This document shows, one piece after another, positions 1 through 12,649 of a stretch of 64,000 nucleotides of DNA. Source of the stretch: Nymphaea colorata (Eukaryota > Streptophyta > Magnoliopsida > Nymphaeales > Nymphaeaceae); NCBI RefSeq assembly GCF_008831285.2, contig NC_045139.1, positions 33,391,706 to 33,455,705 on the forward strand. The letters run 5' to 3'. Under the pieces are notes generated by a model, which did no database searches, was not told where the DNA came from, and saw only the letters and a list, made by a program, of their open reading frames with translations. Every line of letters begins with the position of its first letter. Position 1 is the first letter of the stretch. The position numbers and the translations under genes are program-made.

Positions 1-325
1 AATCGAGCTCGAGTTCACATGTATGCTCGAATTGTTAAACGAGTCGAGTTCGAGTTGTGAGAACTCAACTCGTTTAAACTTGACTCGGCTCGTCTACACA
101 ATGAACGTTGAATTATAAAGAGAAAATAATTAAACGAGTTGTTACTAACCAAGTTAAACGAGTTACAAGAAACGAGACATGCTTAACATAAACGAATTAA
201 ACGAGTCGAGTTCAAGCTTGATGTATCGTCGAGTCGAGCTGGAGCTTGTTCTGTCGAGCTGGACTCGATTTCGAGCTCAGGTTGGCCCAACTCTAGATCG
301 ACTCGGCTCATGTGCAGCCCTACAT
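1..325 (-). repeat. 'cgag'-rich dispersed repeat, cut by window edge
   Basis: The stretch is dominated by cgag/gctcg words (gagtcgagttcgag, gtcgagctggagc) and ends at 308-325 in gtgcagccctac, which on the minus strand reads as a TAGGGCTGCACATGAGCC-type terminus. A related copy at 9143-9575 ends in the similar ttcacccctac, and a poorer one lies at 39030-39330. This looks like a non-coding interspersed repeat family of unknown class. The left end is outside the window. Confidence 0.55.
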
Positions 326-963
326 GTATGATCCTTGGACTCAAGACATATCTACTATTGAAGCTTACAAACAAGGGAAAATAAACAACTAATATTCTTG
401 CATTGCTTAATTTAAATAAATGGGTTAAGCTAATTATATCATTACACTTAGCCAAAATACTCAATCCAGAGCCAACTAATTGCAGTTTGAAGATGAGAGA
501 GAAGAGAGGGGCTTCTAGAACTCTGATGACTTCATATGAATATGGAATATAAGAAAGGGAAGATGACTGTTGCTTCAAAGACTTCTTCAGTTAAAATTAG
601 ATAAACGTCACTCTCAAAAGTATGGGGATAGACATATTTACGAGCTCTAAGGCCGAAGGTTGGTCCATGGAGTCAACTGCTTCTGTCTCGACTTTGCCAA
701 GTCCCATCCCCCTTTTTCTACAAAACGTGATTCGGCAGTGACGCGGTCTCTCACATAAAGTAATCAATACTTGCTTGTCAATTACATGGCAATGTTATAA
801 AATGGCCCTTGCTGATGCATATATAATAAGCATGAGGTTTATATTATTCGAAAGGTTGATGCAAGCATTAAATATAATCAAAAACTACTTTTCGTGACAA
901 TGAGTTGGTATTTCATTTTATCAAAAGGTTCTAGAAGACTATATATATATATACACTTTTTGA

Positions 964-1051
964 GAGATGGTAGGACATGTTGTCGACAACGGGTTTCTAG
1001 AAATCTTGGAGGTTCTCAATAATAAACGAATAGACAGATAAATAGTTTTCG

Positions 1052-1100
<49 letters not shown>

Positions 1101-1194
1101 TTTTTTTTTAGAGATGGTAGGACATGTTGTCGACAACGGGTTTCTAGAAATGTTGGAGTTCTGAATAATAAACGAATAGACAGATAAATAGTTC
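964..1194. repeat. Tandem duplication of about 85 bp separated by an (AT)n tract
   Basis: The segment starting gagatggtaggacatgttg at 964 is repeated at 1111 with few changes (both contain gtcgacaacgggtttctaga and aaacgaatagacagataaat). A perfect (AT)n microsatellite at 1054-1099 separates them, and a shorter AT run precedes the first unit, so the AT tract was probably part of the duplicated block. Confidence 0.9.
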
Positions 1195-1756
1195 CGAATT
1201 TGAAGGAAATGAGTGAACGGAAATGTTAAATACGATCGGGCGTTTAATAGTAAAAGCAGAAAAATTAAGTTCGAAATATCACTTTTGTTTAGAGAAGATA
1301 GAAATGAAACAGTTCAGACTAAGTTTGCTCATGTTTGAAAGAGGACTTCAAATTAGGAATAATGTGTAGTTGGGATATTTGAAAAAAGTATCGTAAGGCC
1401 CAAGTGGTTATTAATCTTATATAAATTTTACTATGGTGGTAAAGTATGATGGTATGATCTTGTTATTTTTCAGAGCCCCCATAATACCTGATTATGAAGA
1501 CAAGACCAAGCCTCCGAGAGAAAAAATTTTCCTGTTGGCTAATTTCTAAATTTGAAAAGCCATTCATGTTTGTCTTTGAATATCGAACATGTTTGATTTG
1601 AGGTTAAACCAACATCATATGTATTGAAAGCTTGAGATACTCTTAAAAAAAAAAAAAATTCCTCTTCACTTCACCATTTGCATATAAACTTTTAATAAAA
1701 AGATTATCTTTTATAATTGTTAACAAGACACATGCACAACCTTAAGGGACTTAGTA

Positions 1757-1942
1757 CAGCTGGCCGGGTTAAGGGCTGGGCCCACCCCAGCTAATTGAAA
1801 AAAAAAAAAAATTACATTACAAAAATTGAAAATTTTTAGTTGCGTAATGTATTTTTTAGATTTGGGTTTAGTTTGGCTCTACCCGGATAAGTTCGTTGAG
1901 CCGTTTGGCCGGCCCCTGAAAAAAATCCTCGCTCCGCCCCTA
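1757..1942 (+). mobile_element. hAT-type MITE, copy A (degraded left end)
   Basis: About 190 bp that matches two other copies at 24448-24643 and 61134-61324. All share gggcccaccccagct or ggccccacc near the left, an A-rich tract, an aatgtatttt..agatt core and gtttggc, and end in a ctccgccccta-type terminus, the complement of the caggggcggag start of the better copies. The left end here has drifted and no clear target duplication is left, so this is probably the oldest of the three. Confidence 0.65.
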
Positions 1943-1949
1943 GTTGTAA

Positions 1950-4900
1950 GCTTCTCGCTGTCCTAGAATAAAACACATGCATACATTTTACAAAAATTAA
2001 CTACCAAATAAGGGCTGATCCACCAGCAATAAACAGGAGATTAGGGTTAATTTTTCAGAACCCCTATATTTTGCTACAGTATAAGTTCTTTGTGATGAAC
2101 AATGTGTTCTTTACTCACTTAATACCCCTACTGCATTTCAGAGGGAGATACAATCTGTTTTGATCTCTCATTTAATGCTCCTGCTTCAATTCAAAGAGAC
2201 GAACAATGTGTTCTATTCTTATCTCCAGCGATTTGTTGTGGTCTTTTCCAATGGCATCCATGCATCGACATAATCAATTAACTCGGAAAGGTGTTGTTTT
2301 CAAGTTGCTCTCAAGGGAAATCTTACATGAATCCTACTTTCAGCCGAACCTTTTCCACCGAAAGTGTGTCGTTAGTAGTAGTTATCACCAGTCTAGCTCA
2401 CGTTTCATCTGGTGAATTTGATCTGATCACATAAGTTAGTCTCGTTTCCAAAGGCATGTTGGAGCTAATATCACCAAAATTGGGTCCAACATGGAACCTG
2501 TCTAAGGTTCCCTGGATTGAGTTCATCTTCAAGGACCTGCAGCTTTCAATCCATGTGGATTCAATGGTGTTGGCACTTGAGTTGCAATTTGATTTTGATT
2601 CTGCAAGGAATCAAAATCAAATCTGATTCATGAAATCCATATCTGAACTGGAGTAGTTGCATGAATTATCTGAATGCTTAGCAGATCAGTTCTGCAGATG
2701 ATCCGCATCTGACAACCAACCCCGAGATGTGCAAGCAAATATGCGACCAAGCCTGAGCTTGCTTGTTACGAAACTGTAATTATTTAGAACCACGAGTTGC
2801 CAGATTAAAACTGATCTAAAGACAACTTCTACAAGCTGAATAATGACATCTAAAGCCTATTTAACCCAGCCAAACACCTCCCTCTTTTTGTCCTCATCAA
2901 CATGTTAGAGCTTTGATTGAGTTCTCTTGTTTCTCATACTTAGTTTTTGGGTGACTTATGGATGCAAAGAATGAATAATGAACCCAATGGGGAGAAAATT
3001 TTTGTGGTCTAAAGTTAAAATGCATGTCTCATTCATTTGAACCGAAGTGAAATCCAACAACCAGAGAGGGACTCCTACCCTGAATTGATGATGGGTTTTT
3101 GAAGTATTTGGAAACGAAAGCTCAAAAACAAGTTCATCTTGTGACGGCTATACCTCGTGATCAGAAAGATGCCATTTCTATCAACCTTTTACTCTGAGTT
3201 TAAAAACTTGAAAGTTTCAAAGCCCCTTGGTTGTAGACAACTGAAGCTAATTCCAGAATGATTTCAAGGAAAACGTGATTGGGTCGACTGTCAAGACATG
3301 CTGTACAGAACAAAACTCTGTCACTATTTTTTGTTCAACGAAAAATGGATGATCTGGACGGTTTCAATGTAAGTTCTGGATTTGGATTTTCAAATTCTCT
3401 AACCTTTCTGTGTTCTCTGATATGGACTTGATATTAAAAAAGGTGTTTTTTTAGTGACTTAGCAACAACTTTTTAATATTCTTTGAACGACGTTCACATG
3501 AGAGCTACATGCTGATTTTTGTGCTTCCGAACAGCAGAATTCTCCACGCCGTCCATCATTAAAAGTTTCATGATTATATCAGAAAATTTTACAATGATAA
3601 GAAAATTTTCCATATAGCGTTCAGGGCATTGTTAGTCATGGTTGTTTGATTTCAAATGTTAATATGCGATCAATCGTCCTCACATTTTTAAGTTTTTTTG
3701 GTGCTCCAAAAATCAAGATTTCAAGATAATACCATTTTTTTCTGTGCCAATTTGGGGTTCGAATGGCAACAAAGAATTAGCTTATATTCGAAGTTGATGG
3801 AATTCGCATTTTGTAAAAGATGTGAAAATTAGTGCAGTATTAGAAATTATACATCTAAGCTTGCTGTTCTATCTTTGTTGAGGGAAGAAGCGGCTCTAAC
3901 TCACGTTCATTCTGGAAGGGTTAAAAGCCTCCAAAAGTTTCCAAATACTTCTTTTCACATAATACAATGCTTTGAATTGGGTTATGTTAAGATTCTATCC
4001 CCCATTTCCTTGCCCTTGCATAATAAAGCAGTGCTATTGAATTTGAGACATACCCGCTACGCGCTGCCAAAATAATATTGATCAGGAAGTTTGACAACCG
4101 ATGATTGTTAAACTACTCACAGGACACCAATGTATGCTGCAAGAGGTAAGTGTTAGAAAGCTGGTCAGATTACAGTCGACTGACTTAAACTAACAGTAGC
4201 GCAGATAGAGTTAGAACCCAAGGTTAAGGATAACAAAACTATCATGAAGAAAAAAACAAAATTACTGCATGAAGATAAGTCACAATTAGGCAAAGTGTGC
4301 TCTATATGATATGAAGTACATTACTCCAAGCTTGCAAATTAAATGAATACCAAATTCGGTATACCAACTTAATGTCACATATATAATTTATTCATCTGCG
4401 CAAGCTTGCAGAACAAGATTGTTGGCATGGTTTTTCGCAAATGTCATTCGACGTGAACTTTAAATTCTACAGAAGATATATGTACTAGTAATGCAGATGT
4501 TAGCTCCAGAATGTTTACCTTGTCAGTCTCAATCTTTTTGTCTCATGGTGAAAGAAAAAACGTATGTAACATACATTCTGTAGATCCACATGCATCAGCT
4601 GCAAACATGTTCAGCTTTATGGTAGTTTTGCTGCAGTCATCAAGTCTGCAGGATATACTTTTCACTTCTCTTGGAGCTCTACGTTGTCAGCATACCCATG
4701 GAGTAATTTGGTGGACATACAATCCATGGGGTTTTTCCCTTTCAAGATCATGTTTTCTTGGAGTTTCCACTTGTCATATGATTCCAGAACTATTTTAGTG
4801 ATTGTCAAATTAGTGAGGTTCTACTCTGTAAATTCACTGACATCTCATTTATTTTGATGAGAGGGCACTGAAGCGCTATATACACTTATCCCTGAAAGTG

Positions 4901-7480
4901 CAAAAACTTGACTTCAAATCTCAGGCTGCAGCTTTGTTGTCCAGTGTTTTGTAGGCATTAAGTTGCATCACAGACTACTCGGTGGATCTCACTCACATAT
5001 CAATCACACGTTATTTTCATAAAATGTTGCAAAAGGCCCATGCTAAATCTCATAGTGGTCCTTCATCCACGTAATTTTTTATACTGGTGGATCGTTGTTA
5101 CAGAATAAAACTAGATGATAATTTTAGCTTGCGACGGGAATAATTGGAAAACACATGCTACATGAAAATTTTTACAGATTCTTGAGTAATGTTTTTTTCT
5201 TGTTCAACCATTGATACACATTAAAATGAATGACAACAGAGGCAGTGGATGCACTGACTTCTATGCAAAAGCAGGGTAGTTTGGTTTTTTGGGCTAGACA
5301 GCAGAATTGTAACTTTAAATGATATCTCTATCTACGTTCCAAATAAGTTGGTTAATCCAAAGGCAAGATAGTTACAAGTGTATCAGGATCTCATCTTGGT
5401 GTTTTCATGAGCTTTGGAAGTATGACTCTGGTTGTAATGATTCTTAGCATCTAACTCAAATTTCCATTAACTTGTCGTCCTGTGATTTTTTCCTCATGGT
5501 GGCTTGATTTGAACACAACTTGGCTGTAGGATCAAGATGAAAAAGAACAGACCAAACTTCAGACGCTCAAGCTTGTCTCACTTTTGTAGCATCTCAACCC
5601 AATATTGAGCCATGGTGATTCCATTTAGAAGCAGACGAAATCAAGCAAGCTCACTTCCAAAAAAAATTCGTAGTTTTTACCTTCTAGACTAACTTTGCCG
5701 TAGATTGGTTACAGAATATATCAAATTTTACATACCTGTATGGATGAATATTGAGTACATGTTCTTCAAGAAATGCGATGGTTTCCTTGGCCCTTTAAAT
5801 CCCCCTGTTTGGGAAAATTGGTTGTTCCTTGTCTTCATCGAAACTGACAGTACAGACGGAGTCATCACGAACCGTGTTAATCGGTGAACTAGACGTCATG
5901 TTTGAAGAGCACATAGTCAAAATTCAAGTAGAAACTTTTGAAACTAATTATATATTTCTTTGCAAGGAAATTATGCAATTACGTTGTTTGAACCCGAAGA
6001 ATGGTTGATATGACTTCCCTACAGGTAGGTGGCAATATGCTAATATGCTGTCATCTGTATCACGTCCTTCCATTCACTATTTGACTGATCTTCTGGTGCC
6101 CTCATTTCTTTGCTTTTGTGACGTCACATTTTCTGTTGTACATCAAATCAGCAAAGTACAATTGTCGCAAGAGTGCCGAGGCCCATATCCACATCCTTGT
6201 GCCAAGAATCCCTGAAACGTCTCAACATATAGATGAACAAGACATGATATTGGTTGAGCAAGGTCGTTCTCCCCTTGTTTATTGATTGAAATGAAACTCA
6301 CTAGTTAACATGTCTGAGTGATCTAATTGTTCATTCTAATCTGCATTAAAATTGCCTGCTGTTATCTTGAGAGCTGGATCAAGTGGGAGACATAAACAGT
6401 TAGTAGGACATATTTGATCGAGTTATTACCTGAATATGCAGAACCAGATTTTACTGTTTGTTTTAAGCTTAGAGACGGTAAAAATTGAACTGTGAAGTTA
6501 TCTGTTGGCAGTCGTATCTTTGTAAATTGAAGCTCCAAGCAAAACTTGCTCGTAAAAGAACACACTTCAATTTAACATTATGACAAGAATATATTTTTAA
6601 CACACTAAGCTGTGATTTAACATGCTTATATCAGTCAAGCTGAGCCGAGCATCTATTGTTTAGATCTACCTGATCAAGCTCTTTTTGAGGTCCAAATGAG
6701 CTCCTTAACAGATAGCCATTGCAATTGATGAGCAGCTTAGCAGAATGCCAAATCTTTTACAACTTACAAGGACAGCGGCACAGGAAAGGTCAGGCCGCAA
6801 AATGGCAGTACTGAGACTTAATCTACGGTCTCAACTTGACTCTCTTCACATCCTTTGGAGGCAAAGTGGTTTCTTAGTTATCGAGAAAGGGAATCATCCC
6901 TGCAGATTGCGGCACAAAGCATTTAGAGAAGCTTCTTTGTACATCTTAAGTGACAACGTCCCATGATATGCTTCTGCACACCCCACCATTGCAGCCGCAC
7001 CAACTGTAAAGAACCAGCATCTTTTCCAACAAGTGGATCAGAGAAAGAGCACATCTGAATCAAGAGAATTGATGGGGAACTTGATTCAGTATTGGCAGTG
7101 GGGCTCAACAGAGTGGTGGTGATGCCCACTCATGAACAGACGGCCGAAAATTATGGAAAAGTAACGGAGCAGGATATTGATCTTGATGTCGATGGAGACC
7201 AAAACTGAAGGCCATGCATTTCGGAAAAGATTGTGGAAGAACAGCCATTGACACATGATGCAGGATGACTCATAGAGCATGTTCAGAGGGTGGAAGTCTC
7301 TATTCTGGATGTTGGTGGTGGTCATCTTCCTCATGAAGTGGCTATATCTGAGGTTAGTTTTTAGGCCGCCGCCGCCACCCAAATGCTGGAAGTGGCTTGA
7401 AATTTGGAGACAAATTCCCAGCAATCTGCTTCAGTAGAAACATGCGTTGAAGGATTTCATCTTTCCTCTTAGACATCCGA
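1950..7480. other. No recognisable gene; anonymous AT-rich DNA
   Basis: Only short, unconnected reading frames are present (for example 2206-2415, 4511-4798, 6745-6966, 7086-7424), none with a motif I recognise. A perfect 15-bp hairpin lies at 2587-2622. The part from 6900 to 7450 is somewhat less AT-rich and could be the relic of a lost gene, but I could not name it. Confidence 0.5.
2587..2622. repeat. Perfect 15-bp inverted repeat (hairpin)
   Basis: atttgattttgattc at 2587-2601 is followed after six bases by its exact complement gaatcaaaatcaaat at 2608-2622. It may be the core of a small foldback element or chance in AT-rich DNA. No longer stem extends from it. Confidence 0.6.
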
Positions 7481-7559
7481 ATCACCTGGTCAAGAAACAT
7501 GGCGCTGTTGGATTTCACCGACCAATTTCAATCCATTTAGCCAGATCTGGCAAGAGAAC

Positions 7560-7690
7560 TGGATCCGATAATTGATATGATTCGGATTCGGTATACAATT
7601 TCATAACGGAGTTTCAATCTGAATTTGATACCCAACTGAGATCCGACAACGGCCCGGCCCAATAGAAAAATTAAGGGTCCAAATCAAAAT
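7560..7690. repeat. 'atccgaat/ctgaat'-rich dispersed repeat, short piece
   Basis: Words such as ggatccgata, attcggattcgg, caatctgaatttgatacc and gatccgac recur. The same vocabulary fills 43560-43985, 53640-53910 and 62940-63330, which suggests one family of degenerate interspersed repeats. No terminal repeats could be fixed for this copy. Confidence 0.4.
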
Positions 7691-8480
7691 CTAGAACATA
7701 TAAACCAATATATGTCAAAATAACTTACGAATGGAAAATTAGGGGCATATGTTGTTGAAAAAGACTTGAAGAATTGCATCTGCTTCTCATATTCCTTTTA
7801 CGGTCCAAAGAGATACTTTTGGCAGCTTTCATGGCGGACTTGACCAGACAAAAGAACAAAAAGAACTCAGTCCACGGAATCGTAGCCCGTGAAAAAGTAT
7901 GCAACATACGGGGATCGTTAAAACTCTCTCTTTTTCTCCCTCTCACAGCCCACTATATGTCAAATATTTCTTTCTCAAGCATCGGATAATGTCTGATGAC
8001 TAAAATTAAAAATTTTGTTATTAAAAGATATATATTTTCATTACTGAACCAATTGCTTTTATATATATATATATAAACAATATGTGAAGGTAAAAATAAG
8101 ATCTAGGCATCAAAGTTCATCGAACCGTACCGAGGGATCCCAACGTTGTGGGTTGTCACCAGACTCACTATCGAATGGCCATCAAATCCAATCATCGGAC
8201 CCACCTTGATCGAGACGCGGCTGGCCTTGGTCAAAGATTGGGGCCATTAGCTTGGTGGGATGTGGAACGAGTCAATTGACTCACAATTCCCCAGATTTCC
8301 ACAAAAGCATCTTAGTTTCTCACTTTTGTTTTCTACTCCTTAAAATGAAATGCTGGAGAACTTTTTGAATTTTTGAATTTAGAATGCAGGAAAGTAGGAT
8401 TATTTTCATCCAATGTTTGTATCCATTTCAAGGAACGTAACTACCGCTCTTGGTTTTCTCTAACTCTAACTCTCACATCC
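7690..8480. other. No gene seen
   Basis: Short frames on both strands only; small AT runs near 8060. A patch from 8100 to 8280 is more GC-rich but has no coding frame or family I recognise. Confidence 0.5.
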
Positions 8481-8514
8481 CCTGAGGTTATCCCACCGTT
8501 CAAACAAAAACCAA

Positions 8515-8705
8515 AACTGGGCCGGGCTCGGGCTCGACTTGGGTTTTTCAAGTCGAGCTAGGCCCGAGCCCGAATTTTTGGATGCGGGCCCGTCTTGGGC
8601 CTGACTAATTATCGGACTGGACCGACTCGATGCCCAGCCTATGGGTCGAACTGAGGACGTGCTGTGCTGCGTTTGAGTTATACAGCAACGTGAGCCCAAC
8701 GCCAA
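8515..8705. repeat. GC-rich 'gggctcgggctcg' dispersed repeat, copy 1
   Basis: Contains gggccgggctcgggctcgac, aggcccgagcccgaa and gatgcccagcct. Related pieces lie at 12065-12215 and 49030-49330, each combining a cccgagcccga motif, a tcgg/atcgagcc..gcccgatgcc core and a gcccag..cc end. The three share vocabulary more than a fixed alignment, so exact ends are uncertain. The class is unknown. Confidence 0.5.
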
Positions 8706-9142
8706 CGGAGGCCCAATTTACTTGGTGGATCCCATCAGCTACCAGTACAGAAATTCCAACAACTCTGCATTATTTTGACGAAGAAATAATGTAATATATC
8801 CTCTCCTCAATCCTTTCACCCGCATTTATTGGCACTTTCGCGGCAACATCATGCAAAAGGGAAAACGTTAAAAGATAAACAACAGTAAAAGAAAACAGGG
8901 GCGATGGAGATTGGAGCGTGCAGAAAAAGCAACCAAATTTCAAATACTTTAGATGTGGATGTTTGGTAAACTTGACCATTTCCAGTCGATCAATTTTCCA
9001 AGCAAGTTCCATTTTCTTTTCTCAAGTTGGTCTTTCCGGAAAGCGCAACCAATGACAGAGCCAAAAATTTTAGGTAGCCGAGAAAAAGACAACAGTTTAT
9101 GAAAAAATAGAGTTTTTGTGGGGTTGGTGTAACCAATTACCG

Positions 9143-9575
9143 ACAACTACGAGTTTGAATCGAATCATTTGTTTAACGAGCCGACCTCGAGTTCACGAGT
9201 GGACTCGTTCAAATAATCGAGTCAAGTTTGGCTCAAAAATGATGTGTAGCAAGTTTTTAAATATCTGACTCGCTTTTTTAATTAAAAAACCCGTATACTG
9301 AAGTTTATTAAGTATGTAAGTTTTTGTAAAAGCTCCTTCAAGTTTGTCGAGCCTTAATCAAGTCGAGCTTGATTTATAGCAAAGTCATAGTCCATATATT
9401 CAAATGAATTTGTCGATCCTTAATCGTGTCAAACTCGAGCTCAACATGTAACTGTCGAGTCGAGCTCGAGCTGCTTCCGTCGAGCTATTCTCGAGCTTGA
9501 GGTTTCATTAATCGAGTCGAGCTAACTGAACTCGGGCTCGACTCGACTTGTGTTCACCCCTACCGACAATAGCTT
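9143..9575 (-). repeat. 'cgag'-rich dispersed repeat, longest copy
   Basis: Rich in gtcgagctcgag, gagtcgagct and cgactcgac words, ending at gttcacccctacc. It is the most complete copy of the family also seen at 1-325. There is no coding frame, and terminal inverted repeats are not evident. Confidence 0.55.
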
Positions 9576-9599
9576 ATATGTGGCTCTGCCGCTAAACTC

Positions 9600-10470
9600 A
9601 ACTACGAGGGAAATTCATGTAAACCACGTTTGAGTCAAAAGACTTTGTCACTCAACCAGCTACACCGAACTCCTTGGAGCGACATCAACTTTGTATTTAA
9701 CTCTGGTACACAGAAATCATAGGAATAAGATTAAGTAATTCAAGTGTTTGGAACAGAGAACAACAGAAGATTGTATCCTCTAACAAGTGTTTTGTTTCAT
9801 CAATGAAACAACCTTCAAAAATGTGTCCGATGATTGTGATGATCAAGTGAAATGTGAAGATGGACTATTTAGTTTCTACAAGGTACGGTTGACTGTGCCA
9901 ATTAATTGTGGATGAGTTGGGAATAGATATGAAAAATAAAAAGTTATCAACTAAGCAATCGACGGTGGTGCATAATCTGAAAGGTCAACTTGTTGAATCC
10001 AAAATTCTCGTTAACCCTTGGTTCCTTATGAAATAAAAAACAAAGAAAAATTTCATAAAATTTTTTGAAAATTCCGAACTTTATGTTTGAAATTTGATCG
10101 AAACCCTGTCTCAGCCTCTCTCAAAATCTTGATAAAACCATATAAAACTAGAAAAATGGTCATTGGGATTGATTTTGCTACAGTGTGAGCACGTGTATGT
10201 CATCTTTATCACCCGTCAAGAGGGCTAAAACCCTTATCCTTTCTCTCATCCTTCAGGGAGTTAGGTCAATTTTTGGTGTCTTGAGGTGATGCTCCTTCTA
10301 TACGTTACCTTATATATATCGATGCTCTATTTATTTATGTAATATAAAAGGTTGATGTTTTGAAAATAAAAAACAGAAACTACCCACCTACCAGCCTCCA
10401 TCCTGTTCGTTGAGACAACCTCTTTGGAGATTGAAATCAATTTTGCTGGTTCTATCTACTTCAAAGAGCT
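9600..10470. other. No gene seen
   Basis: AT-rich anonymous DNA with no reading frame of note and no repeat shared with the rest of the window. Confidence 0.5.
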
Positions 10471-10690
10471 TTTTTTCATTTCATTTTAAGGGTGAGTGGT
10501 TCATTCCATCGCTCCTAATAGAGGGCATTGGTCTCTCCTCGTGCTTGCCCTCTTGGGTTTTCACAGATCATGTTTCGGAGCCTTTTACGATCAAGAGGTA
10601 GGGCGCATTGAAACGTGACAGTGACCACTTCAAGATTCGAACATGATTCCTTAGAGGAACCGAACCATCTTGCTGCTCAATATGCTAGCA
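10471..10690 (-). mobile_element. tRNA-derived SINE, copy 1
   Basis: Read on the minus strand, the head has a tRNA-like A box (TTGAGCAGCAAGATGGTTCGG) and a B box (TGTTCGAATCT). A body shared with 47445-47640 follows: CTTGAAGTGGT, then GTAAAAGGCTC, a short gap, and TCTGTGAAAACCCA. The unit ends near CCACTCACCC with an A-rich tail at 10471-10490. Pol III promoter boxes, a common body and an A-rich tail are the usual signs of a plant SINE. Confidence 0.7.
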
Positions 10691-10699
10691 TAGAGTATG

Positions 10700-12060
10700 C
10701 TTTCTAACTAAAATCTTAGACCTCATATGTTTTAGAGTTTCCTAGTTGCCCTTCTTTTTCTTGAATCATAGTATTAAGATGTAAAACAATGATTTCCTTT
10801 TGAATCGTTGTTGAAAGTGATACTGACCTTTATATACACGTTGAATAGGTTCAGTTCCAAGTATCAATCTTAATCAATGCATGAATTTGAATCCTATACG
10901 CGACCGGAAAAGCTTCAAGTTCTTTATGAAAGAACCATTTACATGTCATGCGAGGGAAAACCTTTCTTAAATTGAGAAGATCTTGTACTTGGATTGACAA
11001 AGTGGGAGGTTGAGAGATTCAGCTTTCGAATTTCAGAAATTTTCTAATTTTTAGGTTTATCATTTGGTGATAATATCAAATATGGGCCTTAAATTTATGA
11101 TATTTTTAGACAATTAAGAAAGAAACAAAACCAAAATTTTCTATTATGGCATAACCCGAGATGTATGGAAGAGGACGAAGTCTCTCTCCTTTTTTTCTTA
11201 CCCCTAAGATTTAAGGTTACTTTGGAGCTTCGATACACTTATCAATTAGAGTAACGTACAGCCATTCTTTGCAGCTTCTGCGACTTACCCTGTTATGTCA
11301 TAACTAGCTCCAGAAAGAAACAATTTTTAAGTCAAATCATGTCATCTTCAAATATATGAACATAATATTTTTAGACGTTGAGATGATTTTTACTTCTTTT
11401 TTTTCTTTTTTTTTTGAGAAAAAAATATATTCTCGACAATTCTTTAACTATATCTTTAAACTGGTATTCCACTATCAAGATAAAATGCTATAAAAAAAGA
11501 CCTGTCCTAGACCGTTTATAATGAAAGCAAAGCCTGCGCTAAAAAAATGGAAAGTGAAAGCTCATATTAGAGATTAAAGCCAAATAATGGCAACTCATAT
11601 TAAAAAAATACAAAATATATAATAAAAATTTTGACAAGTCATTGTTTGACTTTGACTTGACATAAAAAACAAATAAATTTTCAAGACGCATTTGGATGGC
11701 AACCAAACATGGTTTTAAAAGCAAAGTATCTTTTGGGGCATGTTTGGATGACAAACAAATCTAGATTTTCCAAAAGCCCAATTTTGACAAAAATGGAATT
11801 CTCATAATAACTTGTTCTTCTAGGTTTTTCACACAAAAAGAAAAAGCCCGATTCCAAAACTAAGTTTTCACAAAACCTAATTTTTACAAAACTTAGTTTT
11901 TTTTTTTTCTTTTCAGATGTCATCATCTAAAGCTAACCACATCTAAATTAATTTCTCAACACCTCCCCTACTTAAGCCTCTTAAAAATTATATATATTAA
12001 TATAAATATAATTAATCATAATAAAATATTATAATTATATATAAAAATCAATAAAATATG
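10700..12060. other. No gene; AT-rich DNA with small MITE-like patches
   Basis: Frames at 11539-11754 and 11681-11926 are low-complexity. Around 11730-11945 a ggggcatgtttggatgac start and a gatgtcatcatct end resemble the better element at 12427-12646, so a degraded relative may lie here. Confidence 0.4.
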
Positions 12061-12064
12061 TATT

Positions 12065-12215
12065 AAGAAAATCTAATCGAGTTAAACCGGGCTTAGTCAG
12101 GCCCACTTGGGCCAGCCCAATAATTGATCGAGCCGGCCCGATGCCTTTTTTGGGGCTTGAGCTTGAGCCCGAATCGGGATTGGTACTCGACCCTACGCCC
12201 AGCCTTACCCCTACT
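12065..12215. repeat. GC-rich 'cccgag/gggctt' dispersed repeat, copy 2
   Basis: Has gggccagcccaataattgat, gatcgagccggcccgatgcc, gagcttgagcccgaa and a cgcccagccttacccctac end. It lies as a GC island between AT-rich flanks and shares its words with copies at 8515-8705 and 49030-49330. Confidence 0.5.
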
Positions 12216-12426
12216 CAACTTCTTACATGTCCTTAATTTAATTTAACTACTTACAAGCGCTTAATCCTACTCAATTGCTTACAAGCACTTAGTTTTCTTC
12301 TTACTTTTTAATTTTAATTTTCATTATGTTCTTTAAGCATTCGGTAAGAAGCATGTCCTCCTAGCACTCTCGTCTACATAGTACTAAAAGTCTCTGCATT
12401 GCTCGATCTCATGAAAAAATGACTTC

Positions 12427-12646
12427 GGGGCATTTGGATGACATCCTCATGTAACCAAGTTTTGTAAAAGCTTTTATGAAAACCAAGTTTTAAAAACCTT
12501 GTTTTTGTTTGAATGACACACTCAAAGCTTGGTTTCTGAATAACTTATGGTGCTTAGGATTTTTTTTTTTCATTCCCTTCTACAAGAACCAAGTTTTGTG
12601 AAACCCGAGATTTCTTTAAACCCAATTTTGATGACATCCAAACACT
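12427..12646. mobile_element. MITE-like element with terminal inverted repeats
   Basis: The left end ggggcatttggatgacatc (from 12427) is the complement of the right end gatgacatccaaacac (to about 12645), giving terminal inverted repeats of about 14 bp around 200 bp of AT-rich non-coding DNA made of aaccaagtttt-type words. The target duplication could not be fixed. Superfamily not assigned. Confidence 0.55.
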
Positions 12647-12649
12647 TTA

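Noticed and set aside
7086-7424. 112-codon minus-strand frame with a Gly run
   Set aside because: No family signature, no splice context and no similarity to other parts of the window.
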